DNA of 64,000 nucleotides from Stichopus chloronotus (GCA_021234535.1 CM037840.1:3938565-4002564); one strand, 5' to 3'; shown: positions 49,233-60,813, counted from the stretch's first letter. A program made the numbers and translations. The notes: a model not told the origin generated them from the letters alone.

Positions 49233-50044
49233 CTGGAAAAAGGAGAAGCAAAGAAGAGATACATGAACGCAATATAGTAACATGATTTTGAGTGGGGGAC
49301 AAACATTGGATGAAAAGCAAAGTTATGAATCGCACACGGCAACCAAATACAAAGGGGAAGAATTTGACATGGGGTATGAGTCCGCCCCTTAGCAACAAAG
49401 TTCCAGGAGGGGTTAAGGGGGACAAAGCCCCCTGAAGCTACAGAATGTTAGCATATTTGAACGATTAAAAGGCTTCTAAATGTTATTGTATTCACTGCCT
49501 CTGTATGTATGTCACAATTCACAGTGGGGCAACTATTCTCCTGGTATCTAATCCATGCAATTTCCACATCAAGATCTTGAGATTTAATCAGACAAATTTC
49601 CTAATATATTTTCTTATTAAAAAATCAAACAGTGTCAGTTTGTTAAGTAGGCCTAGACCTACTTAATGTTAGAAAATTACAATCGGACATCCAAGGTACA
49701 GGGGGAATCTGCAAAACCCTACCGCCACCCTCCACCCCACCACCAGCTTCCACCTCCACAACCCTCCACCCCCCCCCCCCCCCCACCCAAGTTTCTACAC
49801 CATGTATGCTAAATCGTATCAAGCTAAGGAAAATATTTTTGCGTTGCAACATCCGACAAATGATACTAACAGAAATGGCCACTTAAGATTATCAAAATGT
49901 GAAGCCAATGTCCATCAGCCACTTTTCCCTTTCTGTTATCGCAATTACAGCGGGAGGGGGGGGGGGGCTCTCAACACTTTTCATGAACAAACTGTCTCGG
50001 CAATGATTTGATTAATATTCCCTTGAAGTCAACGTTGTATTCAC
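49233..50044 (-). other. Intron with repeat debris
   Basis: Between lectin 3 and the linker exon. At about 49368-49442 a GC-rich segment (ccaggaggggttaagg, then gggacaaagccccctgaagct) resembles a common short interspersed repeat and is loosely like 44890-44960. A C-rich tract with 17 or more C lies at about 49768-49786 and a G run at about 49957-49967. Confidence 0.55.
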
Positions 50045-50199
50045 CGTTCGAAAAAGGTTCCATTTGACAAAGGAATTGATTCGTGATGTAGGCAGCACAG
50101 GGAGTATCGTGCCAATTGCTGGTATCACGGAAACTCCAGAACGTTATAACGGTACATCTTTCAAGGTCCGCTCCGTCAGGTTGTCGACTGTCGTATGGT
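50045..50199 (-). CDS. C-type lectin 3, final exon with QPD motif
   Basis: 155-bp minus-strand exon (acceptor ctatatttccag, donor gtgaat). It starts in phase 2 and ends in phase 1. It reads PYDSRQPDGADLERCTVI, then TFWSFRDTSNWHDTPC, then ITNQFLCQMEPFSN. It holds the long-loop QPDG motif with the downstream Glu of the C-type lectin calcium/sugar site (family rule: QPD favours galactose-type sugars, EPN mannose-type). The usual WND is WHD here. The conserved C...W.D.C....FLCQ ending is complete. The plus-strand open frame at 50064-50252 is a shadow of this exon. Confidence 0.9.
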
Positions 50200-50616
50200 C
50201 TGGAAATATAGCGAAACAGCTACTTATATACATTACATTTCAATCAATTTGAACCTAAACCTGTCTTGAAACTTGAATCCGTCCCGGTCGGTCTAAAAGA
50301 AGTTCCTCTTCCGTCATCTATCGGTCTACGATCTTAACATCTTATCATCAAGGAGTATAAATTCGAGTTCATTTTTTAACTGGCAGATATCTCTTGCCTG
50401 GGACTACGCCGTGTATATTTATAAACGTGCTGGGTAAACACCGTCCATAATCACTTTAGTAATTCTACGGGTTAGACTATATATATTGTGACTTTATTTA
50501 ATCAATGTGTCACACAAACACAAATTAAAATCACCTTATGGAAAACCTTAATGAATCCGAGGTATGTTTAGAAGAATCACACATAGTTTTGCGTTATTCA
50601 AGTACCAGATACTCAC

Positions 50617-50698
50617 CCAGCTACTTGCCAGTCGGAGTATGTCATTGGATAACCGCTGACCCACATATGTCTGTTCTTGGCCACGTTTAGTGTTAAAC
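50617..50698 (-). CDS. C-type lectin 3, middle exon
   Basis: 82-bp minus-strand exon between acceptor tttctcag and donor gtgagt, phase 1 start and phase 2 end. It reads LTLNVAKNRHMWVSGYPM, then TYSDWQVAG. This is the C-type lectin W.sG.p..Y..W segment and joins in frame to both neighbours. Confidence 0.9.
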
Positions 50699-51966
50699 CT
50701 GAGAAAATGAAAGAACAACATGATTTCGTGACTGTGCTAGAAGGTTCAACAGACCCTTTCCATGCTCGATACACATGTTTGTCTATGAACACATGACACC
50801 TCATATACCCTGCCATGCAGCTAAATGAAGCCTAGATATCGGATTGGCACAGATGAACTACTTTCAAGAGAACGATATTTAACTGACGATGAGGAACATC
50901 GCATCATGAGATTATAAACTTGACCTTAGGGGAGGCTATGCAACAAGTTTAACCTCACTGAAACGAAATAAATGCAGAAAATATTTTTTTTCCCGTCCGC
51001 ACATCTGCATGAATAACAAGTTTAATGCTGGCACCATTCCCATTTTTCAAAGGAACGTATGGCACCTTCCATATAAAGGCTTACTTAACGTTGATTATGC
51101 AATCAGCCGATGCAATCATTGGAAGCAATTTCTAAGGAGTAGCTATTCTTCAAGGTTGGCAACATGAAAACTTGAAAATAGACACTACATTAAAGCTCAA
51201 AATCAGCAACCTGTTGACAACTTTTCCACATTTATTTTAAATTTCTTTTTACATTTCATAATGTATTTGTGAAACCACTATTTTTGAGCAGGTGGGGGCA
51301 ATTAGGGGAAACGGAACGACTTGGGCATTTTCCCACTAAATGCAACGGGAATTATGCAAACATTTCACTATACTTAACTTTTAAAAACACCAGTATTTGT
51401 TGTGTTATTTAGATCCAATTGATTTCCAAACATTTGCAATTATGTTATGGGCTCCTTTGAACAAGTTCAAAACACTACATTTTTTTTTTTATATATAAAT
51501 TTGATAAATACAGCATGAGGGTATGGCTAGAGCTAAGAAACTGAAAAGTATCAATAGTCCAAAGTGCCGAGAATCTCTGTGAAAGGTATTCAATTTGAAA
51601 ACGTGACGTGCGTATCTTGTTCTATTCACTTTTTCATTACTTCAGCCAATCGTAAGAATATTTAAGTGAATACCTTCAAAGCCATACCTTATGAAAGAAT
51701 GTACCAGATTGACCAGATTTCTATTACCTTCTTGTTGAGAAACGTGAAGTAGTATGGAGTATTAGGGGTCCAACAAAATGCTTCTAGTTACAAAAGAAAG
51801 TCTAAAATGCTTGTGACGTACATACGGTATGCCGTAGCTCGATTTCTTCGCTGTGAATACGTATGAATCTTTTTCTCAACAAAAGATATTAACGTTCCCT
51901 TGGGTCACTAATTGTTTACTTAAGGTTAGTAAGTTTACATAGAGTACTTAATAGTTTAAGACCTAC
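50699..51966 (-). other. Intron within C-type lectin 3
   Basis: 1.27 kb, AT-rich. No repeats or domains seen. Confidence 0.65.
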
Positions 51967-52179
51967 CGATGTAAGTACCGTATGCAGGATTCCCTTCTTT
52001 AAGTATATATTCCTGTACCAAATTCATCTCAGTTTGACTTCGGATGTTTGCTAAATTGCTTCCCGGAGAGTATGACTGGCAGGCATCACGAGCATCGTAC
52101 CAGTGAAGATTAGTTGCCATGGTGACGTGCAGATAGCACTGATTATTGATATATTTCCAACCATCCATACAACCAAAGC
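51967..52179 (-). CDS. C-type lectin 3, first exon
   Basis: 213-bp phase 1 exon (acceptor ttccacgtcag, donor gtaggt). It reads FGCMDGWKYINNQCYLHV, then LHWYDARDACQSYSPGSNLA, then IRSQTEMNLVQEYI and ends YGTYI. This is the standard start of a C-type lectin domain: C..GW......CY......W.DA...C....G..LA.I.S..E...V. The leading C..GW marks the long-form domain with an extra N-terminal disulfide. Confidence 0.92.
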
Positions 52180-52697
52180 CTGACGTGGAACAATTAATAA
52201 AATTGCTTGGAAATAATTGTTTATAAACATATCTGTCTGGACTCAAAAAATACTGTAGAAGGGACAATATTGAATAACCGTCTGATTTCCTACCTAATAT
52301 TTTATAAAATCACAGCTAAATAAGCAATGTTATAATCAAGGAATCACACTTGCTGCTGCCTAGACAGAATATTCTACTCAAAAGTGAAAAATATTTAAAA
52401 GATGATTTGAATTATCCGGTAGCAAATCATTTTACGAAACAAAAACAATTTTTCATGCAATTAATGGTGTTTGTTTCTAGGCTGTCACTACTGCTTTTCC
52501 ACGCAAGGCTCAAATTGGAGAGCAAATGAATGGTAAAGCTATCCACAAATACCCGGGCCCAGTCAGTAATTTCGGCTACGTTATTCCCATTGCACAGACG
52601 TAAACTTAATAAATTAATGATATACGTATTGCTACAAATAGGAAAGGTCAGTATAACTGGTTTAATGTTAAAAACAAATCAAATGGCAGAAAATTAC
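52180..52697 (-). other. Intron between CUB 3 and lectin 3
   Basis: About 520 bp, AT-rich. The plus-strand open frame at 52530-52775 overlaps the CUB 3 exon and is a shadow. Confidence 0.65.
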
Positions 52698-53105
52698 CAT
52701 CCGAATCATTCCCTGCTGCAAAACTCATTTCTTTATAAGTTGCATAAAATAAACCATCTTCTACATCAAAGTTAGTCTGGAGGTGTATTGTTAGTTCATT
52801 CCTGTCACTCTTAAATTCCCATCCATGATCTTCGATGTTGGCATTACATAACCTGGTATTAGTGTAGCCCGAAACGAATTCTAAGTAATCCTCTTCACAA
52901 AGGGAGGTAGAAGAACTAACGTCAAAATCTAGGAACGAAACTTTGATGTAAGTGCCGACCGATGTGCGAATGATCCAATGACAATCAAGGCCACTCTCAT
53001 AAAGTAAAGGGAAGTTTCGACTGGCAATAATAGCAGAGGGTGCGGTACATAGTACCGATTCACAAGTTTGTGATAAGCTTGGGAAGAATCCGCAGCCGGG
53101 TTTTT
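52698..53105 (-). CDS. CUB domain 3
   Basis: 408-bp phase 1 exon (acceptor tcctcgcag, donor gtaatt) holding a whole CUB domain. It opens KPGCGFFPSLSQTCESVLC, then SAIIASRNFPLLYESGLDC, then HWIIRTSVGTYIKVSFLDFD, then CEEDYLEFVSG, and ends with GLFYATYKE. Features of the family are the P..YP-like start, C.W.I, the L.F.DFD strand, C..DYLE with its conserved Asp, and the F.A.Y end. CUB domains mediate protein and sometimes sugar binding. It has extra Cys near the N-terminus. Confidence 0.9.
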
Positions 53106-54020
53106 CTGCGAGGAAAATGAGAGAAAGGAGATAAATGATATTGCCATTGGTTGATTAAAAGGAGTAATCATATTTGTTTAATTTCAATGCATTAATCTCA
53201 TTTCACTGGCTAGCATCTTTCTGAAGTAAACATGATTTAGTAGAAACAAACTTAAAGGTTCTGTCCAAGTTATGACGTACTTTTCAATAATATTTAGACA
53301 TAAATGGATAAATAAAGTAGTATTCACAATTCCAGAACGTTCACAGGATTCCTGGATGATGCACATGATGGTGGTAATTTTCTAGTCTCTGTACGTCAGT
53401 CTCAGAGGTAAATTTCACCCAGAAAGACTTCATTTTGGCCTATTTAAAGATATCTACATTGGCATTTATGATATCTTCAAATGTAACGTTGCATATCTTT
53501 TAATTCTGGTTTATTTAAGATATATTTAATTCGATTTAATGATATCATAAAATATGACATCACATATCGTTAATTTCACCTCATTCAAAGATATCTTTAA
53601 TTCGAATTATTGATATCATCAAATATGAAGTCATATAGCGTTAATTCTGGTTTATTTAAAGATATCTGCAATTCAGATTACTGATATCATCAAATATGAC
53701 GTCACATATCTTGAATTGACGTAAATGACGTCAGTGTAATAGAATTGCGCCTAAACTGGCATCTCCGTGGCAGTGATCCCACCTAAGTAGAGACGGTGAC
53801 GTCATACTTGCTGATGTCAGTAATTCGAATTACAGATATCTTTAATTAAGACAGAATTAATGATATGTGACGTCATATTTGATGATATCAATAATTCCAA
53901 TTAAAGTTATCCTTAAAGGAGTCGAAATTAACTTAAACTAACTTAAATAAATTTATATCATAAATGCATTTACAGATTCGCAAACTTATCTACACATAGA
54001 CATGACTTCATCATCCTTAC
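53106..54020 (-). other. Intron between CUB 2 and CUB 3 with inverted minisatellite
   Basis: Mostly occupied by the 70-bp minisatellite at 53439-53935. The minus-strand open frame 53184-53366 shows no domain. Confidence 0.7.
53439..53935. repeat. 70-bp minisatellite with an inverted terminal copy
   Basis: Four direct units start near 53439, 53510, 53581 and 53651. Each has ttaaagatatct, then aattcgaatta.tgatatcat, then aaatatgacgtcacatat and a taattctgg-like end. After about 100 bp of other sequence an inverted copy occupies about 53815-53930 (attcgaattacagatatctt and tgtgacgtcatatttgatgatat). Units contain the palindrome tgacgtca, the core of a CREB/ATF site. The structure resembles a foldback element inside an intron. 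Confidence 0.85.
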
Positions 54021-54380
54021 CTTCTTCCATGTACCTCGCTTTAAATCCTGATGATTCTTGTTGCAATCCTGTACTCAGACTTAGAAAGAGAGAGTTACTT
54101 GATGTTATTATGGATCCTGATTCTCTCCCACAAATATTTCGCTGGTGAATGATGACGGTGTTGTTGCTCTCTCCAATTATCAGAGAATCAATGGAATTGC
54201 AGGGAACATCAAACTGTATGAATTCTAAGCTAATGAATGATCCTGGTAAGAGTTGGATTGTCCACAAACAAGAAAAATATATTGGTAGCAGGTCAGGGAA
54301 GTTATATGTAAGGATAGTTCCAAAAGGTCCTGTGTATGGATGGTCAGGGCATTGAGAAGTACAGTTAACAACACTGCAAT
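54021..54380 (-). CDS. CUB domain 2
   Basis: 360-bp phase 1 exon (acceptor cttttatttcag, donor gtaagg). It reads CSVVNCTSQCPDHPYTGPFG, then YNFPDLLPIYFSCLWTI, then LLPGSFISLEFIQFDVPC, then SIDSLIIGES, then ICGRESGSII and finally SGFKARYMEEG. It has the CUB C.W.I, the L.F..FD strand, the conserved D in SIDSL and the CG...... second disulfide. Complete in one exon, unlike CUB 1. Confidence 0.9.
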
Positions 54381-55022
54381 CTGAAATAAAAGAGTTATAT
54401 TACTTGTAAAATGGAACTGGCCTTTTAACGATACCAAAGTAAAATGTTTAAAGGATCAAAACAACGTCCCTCATATCTTGACAAAGCATTCCGGTATTTT
54501 GCCACCCCACCCCAAATAAAAAATAGAACAAGAAGGCTTTATGCACAAGTTCTTCCCGAGCATAAGATTTGAGGATCGGTAATTGCAACACCAATACATC
54601 AAAGAAATAAATTTTCAAGGCAAGATTCTAAAAGGAGTGGAGGAATACAGGGCACAATTAGGTTCGACATTGCCGAAGATGTTTGATATGGTACTTATGT
54701 TCTGGCTAGATCACTGAGTGTATTTTTCCACTGAAAGCAACAACATAAGTGGTGTGTTTAATACAATCACAAATGTTATACCTCAAAATTGAAATGCATT
54801 TTTAGTACGATGAGGTTTTCCTTGTGAACAGTGACATTTTACGAATTTTAAACACAGTAGCGTGTATTTTGTGTAAAGTTACATCAATGTTTGGTCCAAG
54901 AACAAGCTGCGTATTCTCTGTACAAAAATAGTTTCACTGCCGTAGCTGTGTGAGACACAGTTTTAAAAGTAGTTTAATGGCTTCCGTTCGTACTATATTT
55001 GAGTGATATTTACATTACTTAC
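54381..55022 (-). other. Intron between CUB 1 and CUB 2
   Basis: About 640 bp; no repeats or domains seen. Confidence 0.65.
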
Positions 55023-55258
55023 TTAGGTCTGTAAAGAATGCTCTCATTTCGAGAAAGCTTGGCATATCTTCTGTCAACTCTCCTACATCTAGAGTAAGAG
55101 ACGCCGTTTCGGAATCTATATCAATGACAAAGTTGTTAAGCTTCCCGCAGTAGTGTCCTTTAATTCTTTCAAACTCGGGAAAATTCTCCTGAATCGTCAA
55201 ACTATCTAGACACTTGGCAGGATTTAGGAGTCGAAGGTTGAGAGACAGTAACGTTAAT
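55023..55258 (-). CDS. CUB domain 1, second exon
   Basis: 236-bp minus-strand exon (acceptor gaaaccaccag, donor gtaagt), phase 2 start and phase 1 end. It reads LTLLSLNLRLLNPAKCLDSL, then FERIKGHYCGKLNNFVIDI, then SETASLTLDVG and ends EMRAFFTDL. It continues the CUB strand from the previous exon; KCLDSLTI carries the conserved Asp, and HYCGK is the second disulfide region. Confidence 0.85.
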
Positions 55259-55415
55259 CTGGTGGTTTCAACAGATAAAATGCAAAATAACACATTCGTA
55301 GTATAATACTGCTATTGGTTCCGTTCGTTATAGAACGTGAACATTAATTGTAAATTATCATTGATAAGATGATAGGATACGATAAGATGATGTGTTACAT
55401 ATATTTCACCCATAC

Positions 55416-55605
55416 CTTAGTTTCCGTCCAGATCCAGCATTTATATGAAAATGCAGTGACATCATCTCTTCAAACCAAGGCGGAAGTCCAAACCACGTGA
55501 TGAAACCTTCCTTGTGGTAAACAGGTTCCTCTGGGCAAACCATTTTTAGTCTATCAAATGAGGTTCTGCTACAAACAGAGTTCAGATCAAATGACTCTGG
55601 AACAT
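55416..55605 (-). CDS. CUB domain 1, first exon
   Basis: 190-bp minus-strand exon (acceptor cttttctag, donor gtatgg), phase 1 start and phase 2 end. It reads VPESFDLNSVCSRTSFDRL, then CPEEPVYHKEGFITWFGLPP, then EEMMSLHFHINAGSGRKLR. The C.W position of a typical CUB domain appears as FITWFGLP, so this is a diverged CUB. The split codon AG/A at the junction restores the frame with the next exon. Confidence 0.8.
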
Positions 55606-56767
55606 CTAGAAAAGACGTATGAAATGTTGAATATAACACACATCTGCTAGGAAATTTAAGCCGTTACATCTTCATTGATAATTATCTGTAATTACACTAA
55701 AATCAAAACATGTCATACAATTATCTCTGTATGAAACCAATTTTTAAAAAATCGGTTCAATTAAATTGTGAACAGTGTTTTTATTTTATCCATCTGAGTT
55801 GATTTGGGAGGGGGAACAGAGGACATGTCCCCTCCACTTTTTGAAGGGAGGGGACCCAAACACATTTGTCACTCACCGCTTCCACACACACACACACATA
55901 CACGCACACACATTCCTTGTAACCCAAATAAAAAATATAACAGCAATATACGTTGTCCTTAGTAGAAGTGTAAACCTTTTAAGTTATGTTCTACGAAATA
56001 AAATTTAGCAGAAATTTACAAGGCCAGAGATACTGAGAAAAGCTATTTCCTGCAATCTGAGCTGTATTTCTATCATTTTTGTGTGTGTATGTGTGATGTG
56101 CTACGCAAGTCCGTGAATAGAAAGCATGCAACCTTAATGGAGTCTTTATTTCTCCCATTTCAATCCTTTGCTCAAAGTCTACGTACACTAGTGGCAGGGG
56201 AACAGTGAGCCTCAGGTCTACTGCTGTAGCTTACGTAATTCTGCTTTCTGTTTGATGAAACTAAAACATAGCCTCGGTTATGGCTAATCAGCAAAATGAG
56301 GGAGGGGTTTGCGGTTACTAGTTGTGAATATAAATAATATTCACCAAGTATGCACAACTTTAAAATATCTTCCATTTTTGTGACAAATGCAAGCTGGAGG
56401 ACAAAGTCTTATTATCTTATTGTACCTATGCAACTCCACCTGTTTTACCAGTTTGGTATGTAAGGAATCGTAAATCTCCTTGGGGCTTTGCCCACCTGAA
56501 TCCCTACAAGCGGTTCCAAAGCTGGTCCTCACGGTTGAAGATTTTCAACCGTGTTCGAAAATGAGCAAGGTGTTCCAACACTGCTCGGATGGGGACGGAT
56601 ATGTTCAGCTGCAACATTTGCCAAGTACTCAAAACATGAAACAGGATGCATAATTTAAAGTATATGACTTTTTACGTGATGTAATGTATCAAGCCATCTG
56701 ATCTTCCTCATGGTTGAGAAATTGCAGACATCTCTTATTAAAGGCTGGATACATGCAGTTTAGGACA

Positions 56768-56993
56768 CACAAAAAGTGCCGTTTCCGGCCATCTGTGGGG
56801 TTTGCAATGCCTACGATTTTCTTGATCGCTCCGCAGCGCTGAGATAGTAGTGCCAGCACTCACCCTCCCCCTCCGCTCACATTGGTTTTCGTTCCCTCCA
56901 CTTAAGCCATGGCTCACACTACTTTAAGAGAAAAAAATTAGGCCAGATGTCCCGCACACTTTCAATATCAAATCGACACCCATGTTCCTCTCT
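56768..56993 (+). repeat. Dispersed short repeat, copy B
   Basis: Full-length relative of the copy at 1545-1788, same orientation, with small deletions. Shared blocks are listed under copy A. It is antisense to the host gene. Confidence 0.75.
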
Positions 56994-57530
56994 GGTCTGT
57001 TTTTGAATCTGTCTGTCTGTCTGTCTCACTGTCCGTCTATCCATAACGTCCATATATGTCTGCATGTGCGTATGTATTATCCAGGATTAGTCAATGGTGG
57101 AGTGGGATGCAAACTTGAATAATAGTCGGAGGGTACAAGATTTCTGGATGTGATGTTTCGCAGGAAAATAACAAATAGCACTGAGGAGATTTTATAGGGG
57201 GCAAAACTGAATCAAGGTGAAAAGCACTTTATTCATTTTAGTTACATTCCCAACATAATTGATTTCATTCAGAATTTTTCAAATAAAGTCAAAGTTTTTT
57301 ATAGGTATCATATCATAGCTTTTGGTTTGAATCTGTCACAAGATTCTTTTTTGATAAAACTATACAAATTAATAGGCATAACATTGGTCAGTATCGATCA
57401 ATGGTACATATGAGGTGTTTTGCAATAAAAGGAAAGGTCATGTGATGGTTAAACTTTTGTTGGAATTGGCTACTTTAGTGTCAGCTTTATCTCATCGATA
57501 GTGATCACTTTGTAGATAATTGTTGCAAAT

Positions 57531-57662
57531 GAAGTAGTGTACATCATACGATTTATGCCTATTTTAAATAACGCATTTTTCACTACTTTAAAAATACGTC
57601 ATACTTAAAATTTAGGTGTTTATCACACCTGTGCATGTTACAAATACATGTTTAAAGGGGAA
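57531..57662 (+). repeat. Local direct duplication, copy 1
   Basis: Matches 58281-58412 closely: agtagtgtacatcatac, then tttatgcc, then cgcatttttca.tactttaa, then aagtcata/acgtcata, and ctgtgcatgtta.aaat.cat. The copies are 750 bp apart and about 85 percent identical by eye. Confidence 0.8.
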
Positions 57663-58280
57663 AGCAGGTTTTGACTGAGGCTAAAGTTTCACCTTTAGTT
57701 GATTTTTCTTTCTAAACTGAATGTTTTCCGAAATATAGAGACGTTGGGGAGGTGTTTGAAGGTAGAAGAAACGGTAATTATTGCTTTAATTACTGTTGAA
57801 TGAGAACTCTTAATATTTGTCGAGTACAAAAAATAAACGTTCATGTACAAGACAAGACAGCCTCCTCTATACGATGACCAACCACAGCGTAAGACTGAGA
57901 TGACGTTATATGAATAAACATAACCGAATGTTTTCCATGCTGTTCGTGCATTGGGCAATGCTACGGTAAGTAAACAAGAGTTTAAAGATCATTGATGATA
58001 CATACAGCACAGTAGGCTACGTATGAAACTGGTCAGCCACACCTGTTCATACCTTGAAAAGGCGATAGTATTGAATATTTATATTTGATTCGATGCATAT
58101 AGATGTAACAGACTTTCGGATTTCTTCACCAATTGTTTGCGAATTTGACTCGTTTCTCGAAATTGTCCACATGTTTTGAGATAATCTTGATTATATTTGT
58201 TAGTTATAAATCATTGTACGATACCGGTGGGGAATTGTAGTGAAATAAATTGTGAAAATAAACCCTGATTTCCCTCTTTA

Positions 58281-58412
58281 AGTAGTGTACATCATACATT
58301 TTATGCCCGTTTTAAAGAACGCATTTTTCATTACTTTAAAAATAAGTCATATTTACCTTTAAAATTAGGTCTGCTTAATACAACTGTGCATGTTATAAAT
58401 GCATATTTAGGC
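58281..58412 (+). repeat. Local direct duplication, copy 2
   Basis: Partner of 57531-57662; see that entry. Both copies could be termini or internal parts of one decayed element of about 880 bp spanning 57531-58412. Confidence 0.8.
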
Positions 58413-58882
58413 TAAAATTTCTTAAGAAAAAAACTGTGACTTTACATGTTTAATCGTAGAAACCCAGATTTTCATTTTATGAATGTACATGTTTGTATGA
58501 ATGTATGTTTTCAACCGTGTTTATCAGCGCACCGCACAACGCAAGCCGACATCGCATAGACATGGTATAACGCACAGCGCCATAAGGACAGTCTAGTTTC
58601 GCTATCTTGTATGTAAAGTGCATTCAGTGCTTTACCACGAAAAGGCATTTGCAGGCCGACCTTACTTAGCAGTCAAGGCTAAGTCAAGGCAGGCCTCATA
58701 CCACTTCTCTCTAGCAAGTATTACGTTATGTGTACCATATTCGTTTGTCTTATATTTTTTCCCACTTTTCTCAGATTTTTCTTTATTTCTATGAACAGGG
58801 GGTCATGGCCTCTTTACACCCATTGGCTGCACCAGGGTATATATGTTTCTTCCTTGCTTTTATTTTTGGTTGATTTTGTTAC

Positions 58883-59033
58883 CTTTCTCACAGTCAAAGG
58901 GTAGAACACTTTTGCACTCTCTGCCTTTAACCAATTGGCTTGAATCGTTTCTTATGTAAACCGGACATAGTCCGTCTTCGATAGCGGTGGTTTCAGATGA
59001 GACCCACCTACCACCTAGGGCATGGTTAGACAT
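58883..59033 (-). CDS. C-type lectin 2, second exon
   Basis: 151-bp minus-strand exon (acceptor tctactgtattcag, donor gtaaca), phase 0 start and phase 1 end. It reads MSNHALGGRWVSSETTAIE, then DGLCPVYIRNDSSQLVKG and RECKSVLPFDCEK. The C-x(n)-C....LPF.CEK ending is the conserved C-terminus of C-type lectin domains. It has no EPN or QPD motif, so a classical calcium-dependent sugar site is unlikely. Confidence 0.85.
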
Positions 59034-59537
59034 CTGAATACAGTAGAAATAAAGAAATATACAAACGAATTTTGTGCAGTCAGTGAGTGAGAACATATCA
59101 GTATCACAATAGTTATGATAAAGGAAAACGAAAACGTATTCAAGTTTCTTTTCCAAATGGCATCATAGCAAATCAATACATCAATGTGTAATGAAGTGTA
59201 TTATATTATATATTACATTATTATTAATATACTTGTGAGTGAAATAGACGACTAAAAGGGAATTTGCCATGACTATAAAAAACTTGCTTGCTGCAAAGCA
59301 ATTTGAATAATATTTTCAATTTAAAATCGATCATGTTCTTAATGCTGGTAGGGTAGCTTGGAACGGGCTGCTAATGCATGTAACCAGAAATACCTGTCTC
59401 TATGTCATACAGGATAACGATGTAATAAGAACGTATAACGAGGATATTAAAAGACCACTTTGATAAAGAAACATCCATAAAAGAAAGATAGATTAATATC
59501 ATTTTTTTTTAGTTTGAATATCATGTTGTCACCTTAC

Positions 59538-59701
59538 CGCGTGAGGACAGAGCGACCTAGCAGACCCTTCAGACATGAGACGAGCATTCTCATTGATGCA
59601 CCTACTGACAGAACCTTGCCAGGTATCAAGTTCATTTCTATGACCAATACACAAGGTATTATCATCATTACTCTTGCTCACTGAGGTCCGCGAACAGAGG
59701 G
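59538..59701 (-). CDS. C-type lectin 2, first exon
   Basis: 164-bp minus-strand exon (acceptor cttgttcccag, donor gtaagg), phase 1 start and phase 0 end. It reads LCSRTSVSKSNDDNTLCIGH, then RNELDTWQGSVSRCINENAR and LMSEGSARSLCPHA. The TLC......W......C...NARL pattern is the first half of a C-type lectin domain; it joins the next exon at phase 0. Confidence 0.82.
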
Positions 59702-60687
59702 CTGGGAACAAGATAATATCTATATAAGTAAGACATCGAGCGAAAATTCCTACAGATCGTCAACAAATGCTTCCCCAAGGACCGCACCCCTCTTCATAAA
59801 TTTGACAGTAAAACCATCATTCATACGGTTGCATGCCGAACAACATCTGAGCAAAAATCAGCCAGGACGAAAACAAAAGAAAAATCCACAAAAAAGAAAG
59901 AAAAAAAACTAAAATTTCCCCATGAACGGGGAATGCCTACAGTCAGGAGTGATTTACCGGGCTGAGGTAACAATCGAAAATAACAAGGAGACGTACGTAG
60001 GGCTCACTGCAACCGAATTACGAAAGATATAGCCTAGCTTTTACAGAAGAGCATTTAACGAGGAAAAAGGAATCAGCAACATAATTAAGCAAACACATCA
60101 GGGATTTGAAGAACGCGAAAAAAAAAATGACCACAGCATCAAATGGATTATTGTCACGAAAATTAACCCATAGAACCCTGCAACCTGTGCATAGCCGAAA
60201 AATACTTTATTCCATTGAAGCCGACACCATGCACCCTCAACAAGAGAAACGGAATAATGACAAAATGTAGACACCAAAGCAATTATCTATTAAGTGCAGT
60301 GACTTAGAACACAATGTTGATGCACGCAGTCTTACTCTAGGCACTGACGAGTGTAGTTTGTATGAAACTGTCTGCCTTGCTTGTAAACTCCATCCTCATT
60401 ATTAAAGATAAAGGTAAGATGTTCTAATATGCATTTTTTAATCACACATTATTTTGTGATGATGTTAACAGAAAACACTGGTGTTTTATGTTGTTCAGTG
60501 AAGCTTCACGTTATATTTATGTACGATTAACGTTGCGTGATTCCAATAAAAAACGTTTATCTTTAAAGTTTAGTACTTATCTAGTAATGGCTTCCTTAGA
60601 ATGTCTATCTTAAATTTATAAGCATATGCTCACAGAATTATTACAACAATTACAACAAATTATATTAGATTAATGTGTTCCACTTAC
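59702..60687 (-). other. Intron between EGF and lectin 2
   Basis: About 990 bp, AT-rich. No repeat or exon seen. Confidence 0.65.
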
Positions 60688-60813
60688 ATTCACAAGAATA
60701 ACATTCTAGCGGATCGAGGTATTTTCCTTTAGGACAAGTACATTTATATGTTCCCTGTAAATCTAAACATCCTTCAGAGCATTGGTTGTCCCATTGCAGA
60801 CATTCGTTCATAT
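60688..60813 (-). CDS. Calcium-binding EGF-like domain
   Basis: 126-bp phase 1 exon (acceptor cttttctttaacag, donor gtaagt). It reads DMNECLQWDNQCSEGCLDL, then GTYKCTCPKGKYLDPLEC and YSCE. The DMNEC start, the G.Y.C.C..G motif and the spacing fit a calcium-binding EGF module. The N-x-x-G-(S/T)-(F/Y) position reads LQGTY, so the usual hydroxylated Asn is not obvious. Confidence 0.88.

Larger units (their letters stand above)
55606..58882 (-). other. 3.3-kb intron between lectin 2 and CUB 1
   Basis: Holds a CA-rich microsatellite (55881-55912), copy B of the dispersed repeat (56768-56993), a short ctgt run (about 57008-57030) and a local direct duplication (57531-57662 and 58281-58412). The 57695-57958 open frame has no domain pattern. 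Confidence 0.7.

Noticed and set aside
50064..50252. 62-residue plus-strand open frame
   Set aside because: It is the antisense shadow of the last exon of C-type lectin 3, whose minus-strand reading has splice sites and family motifs.
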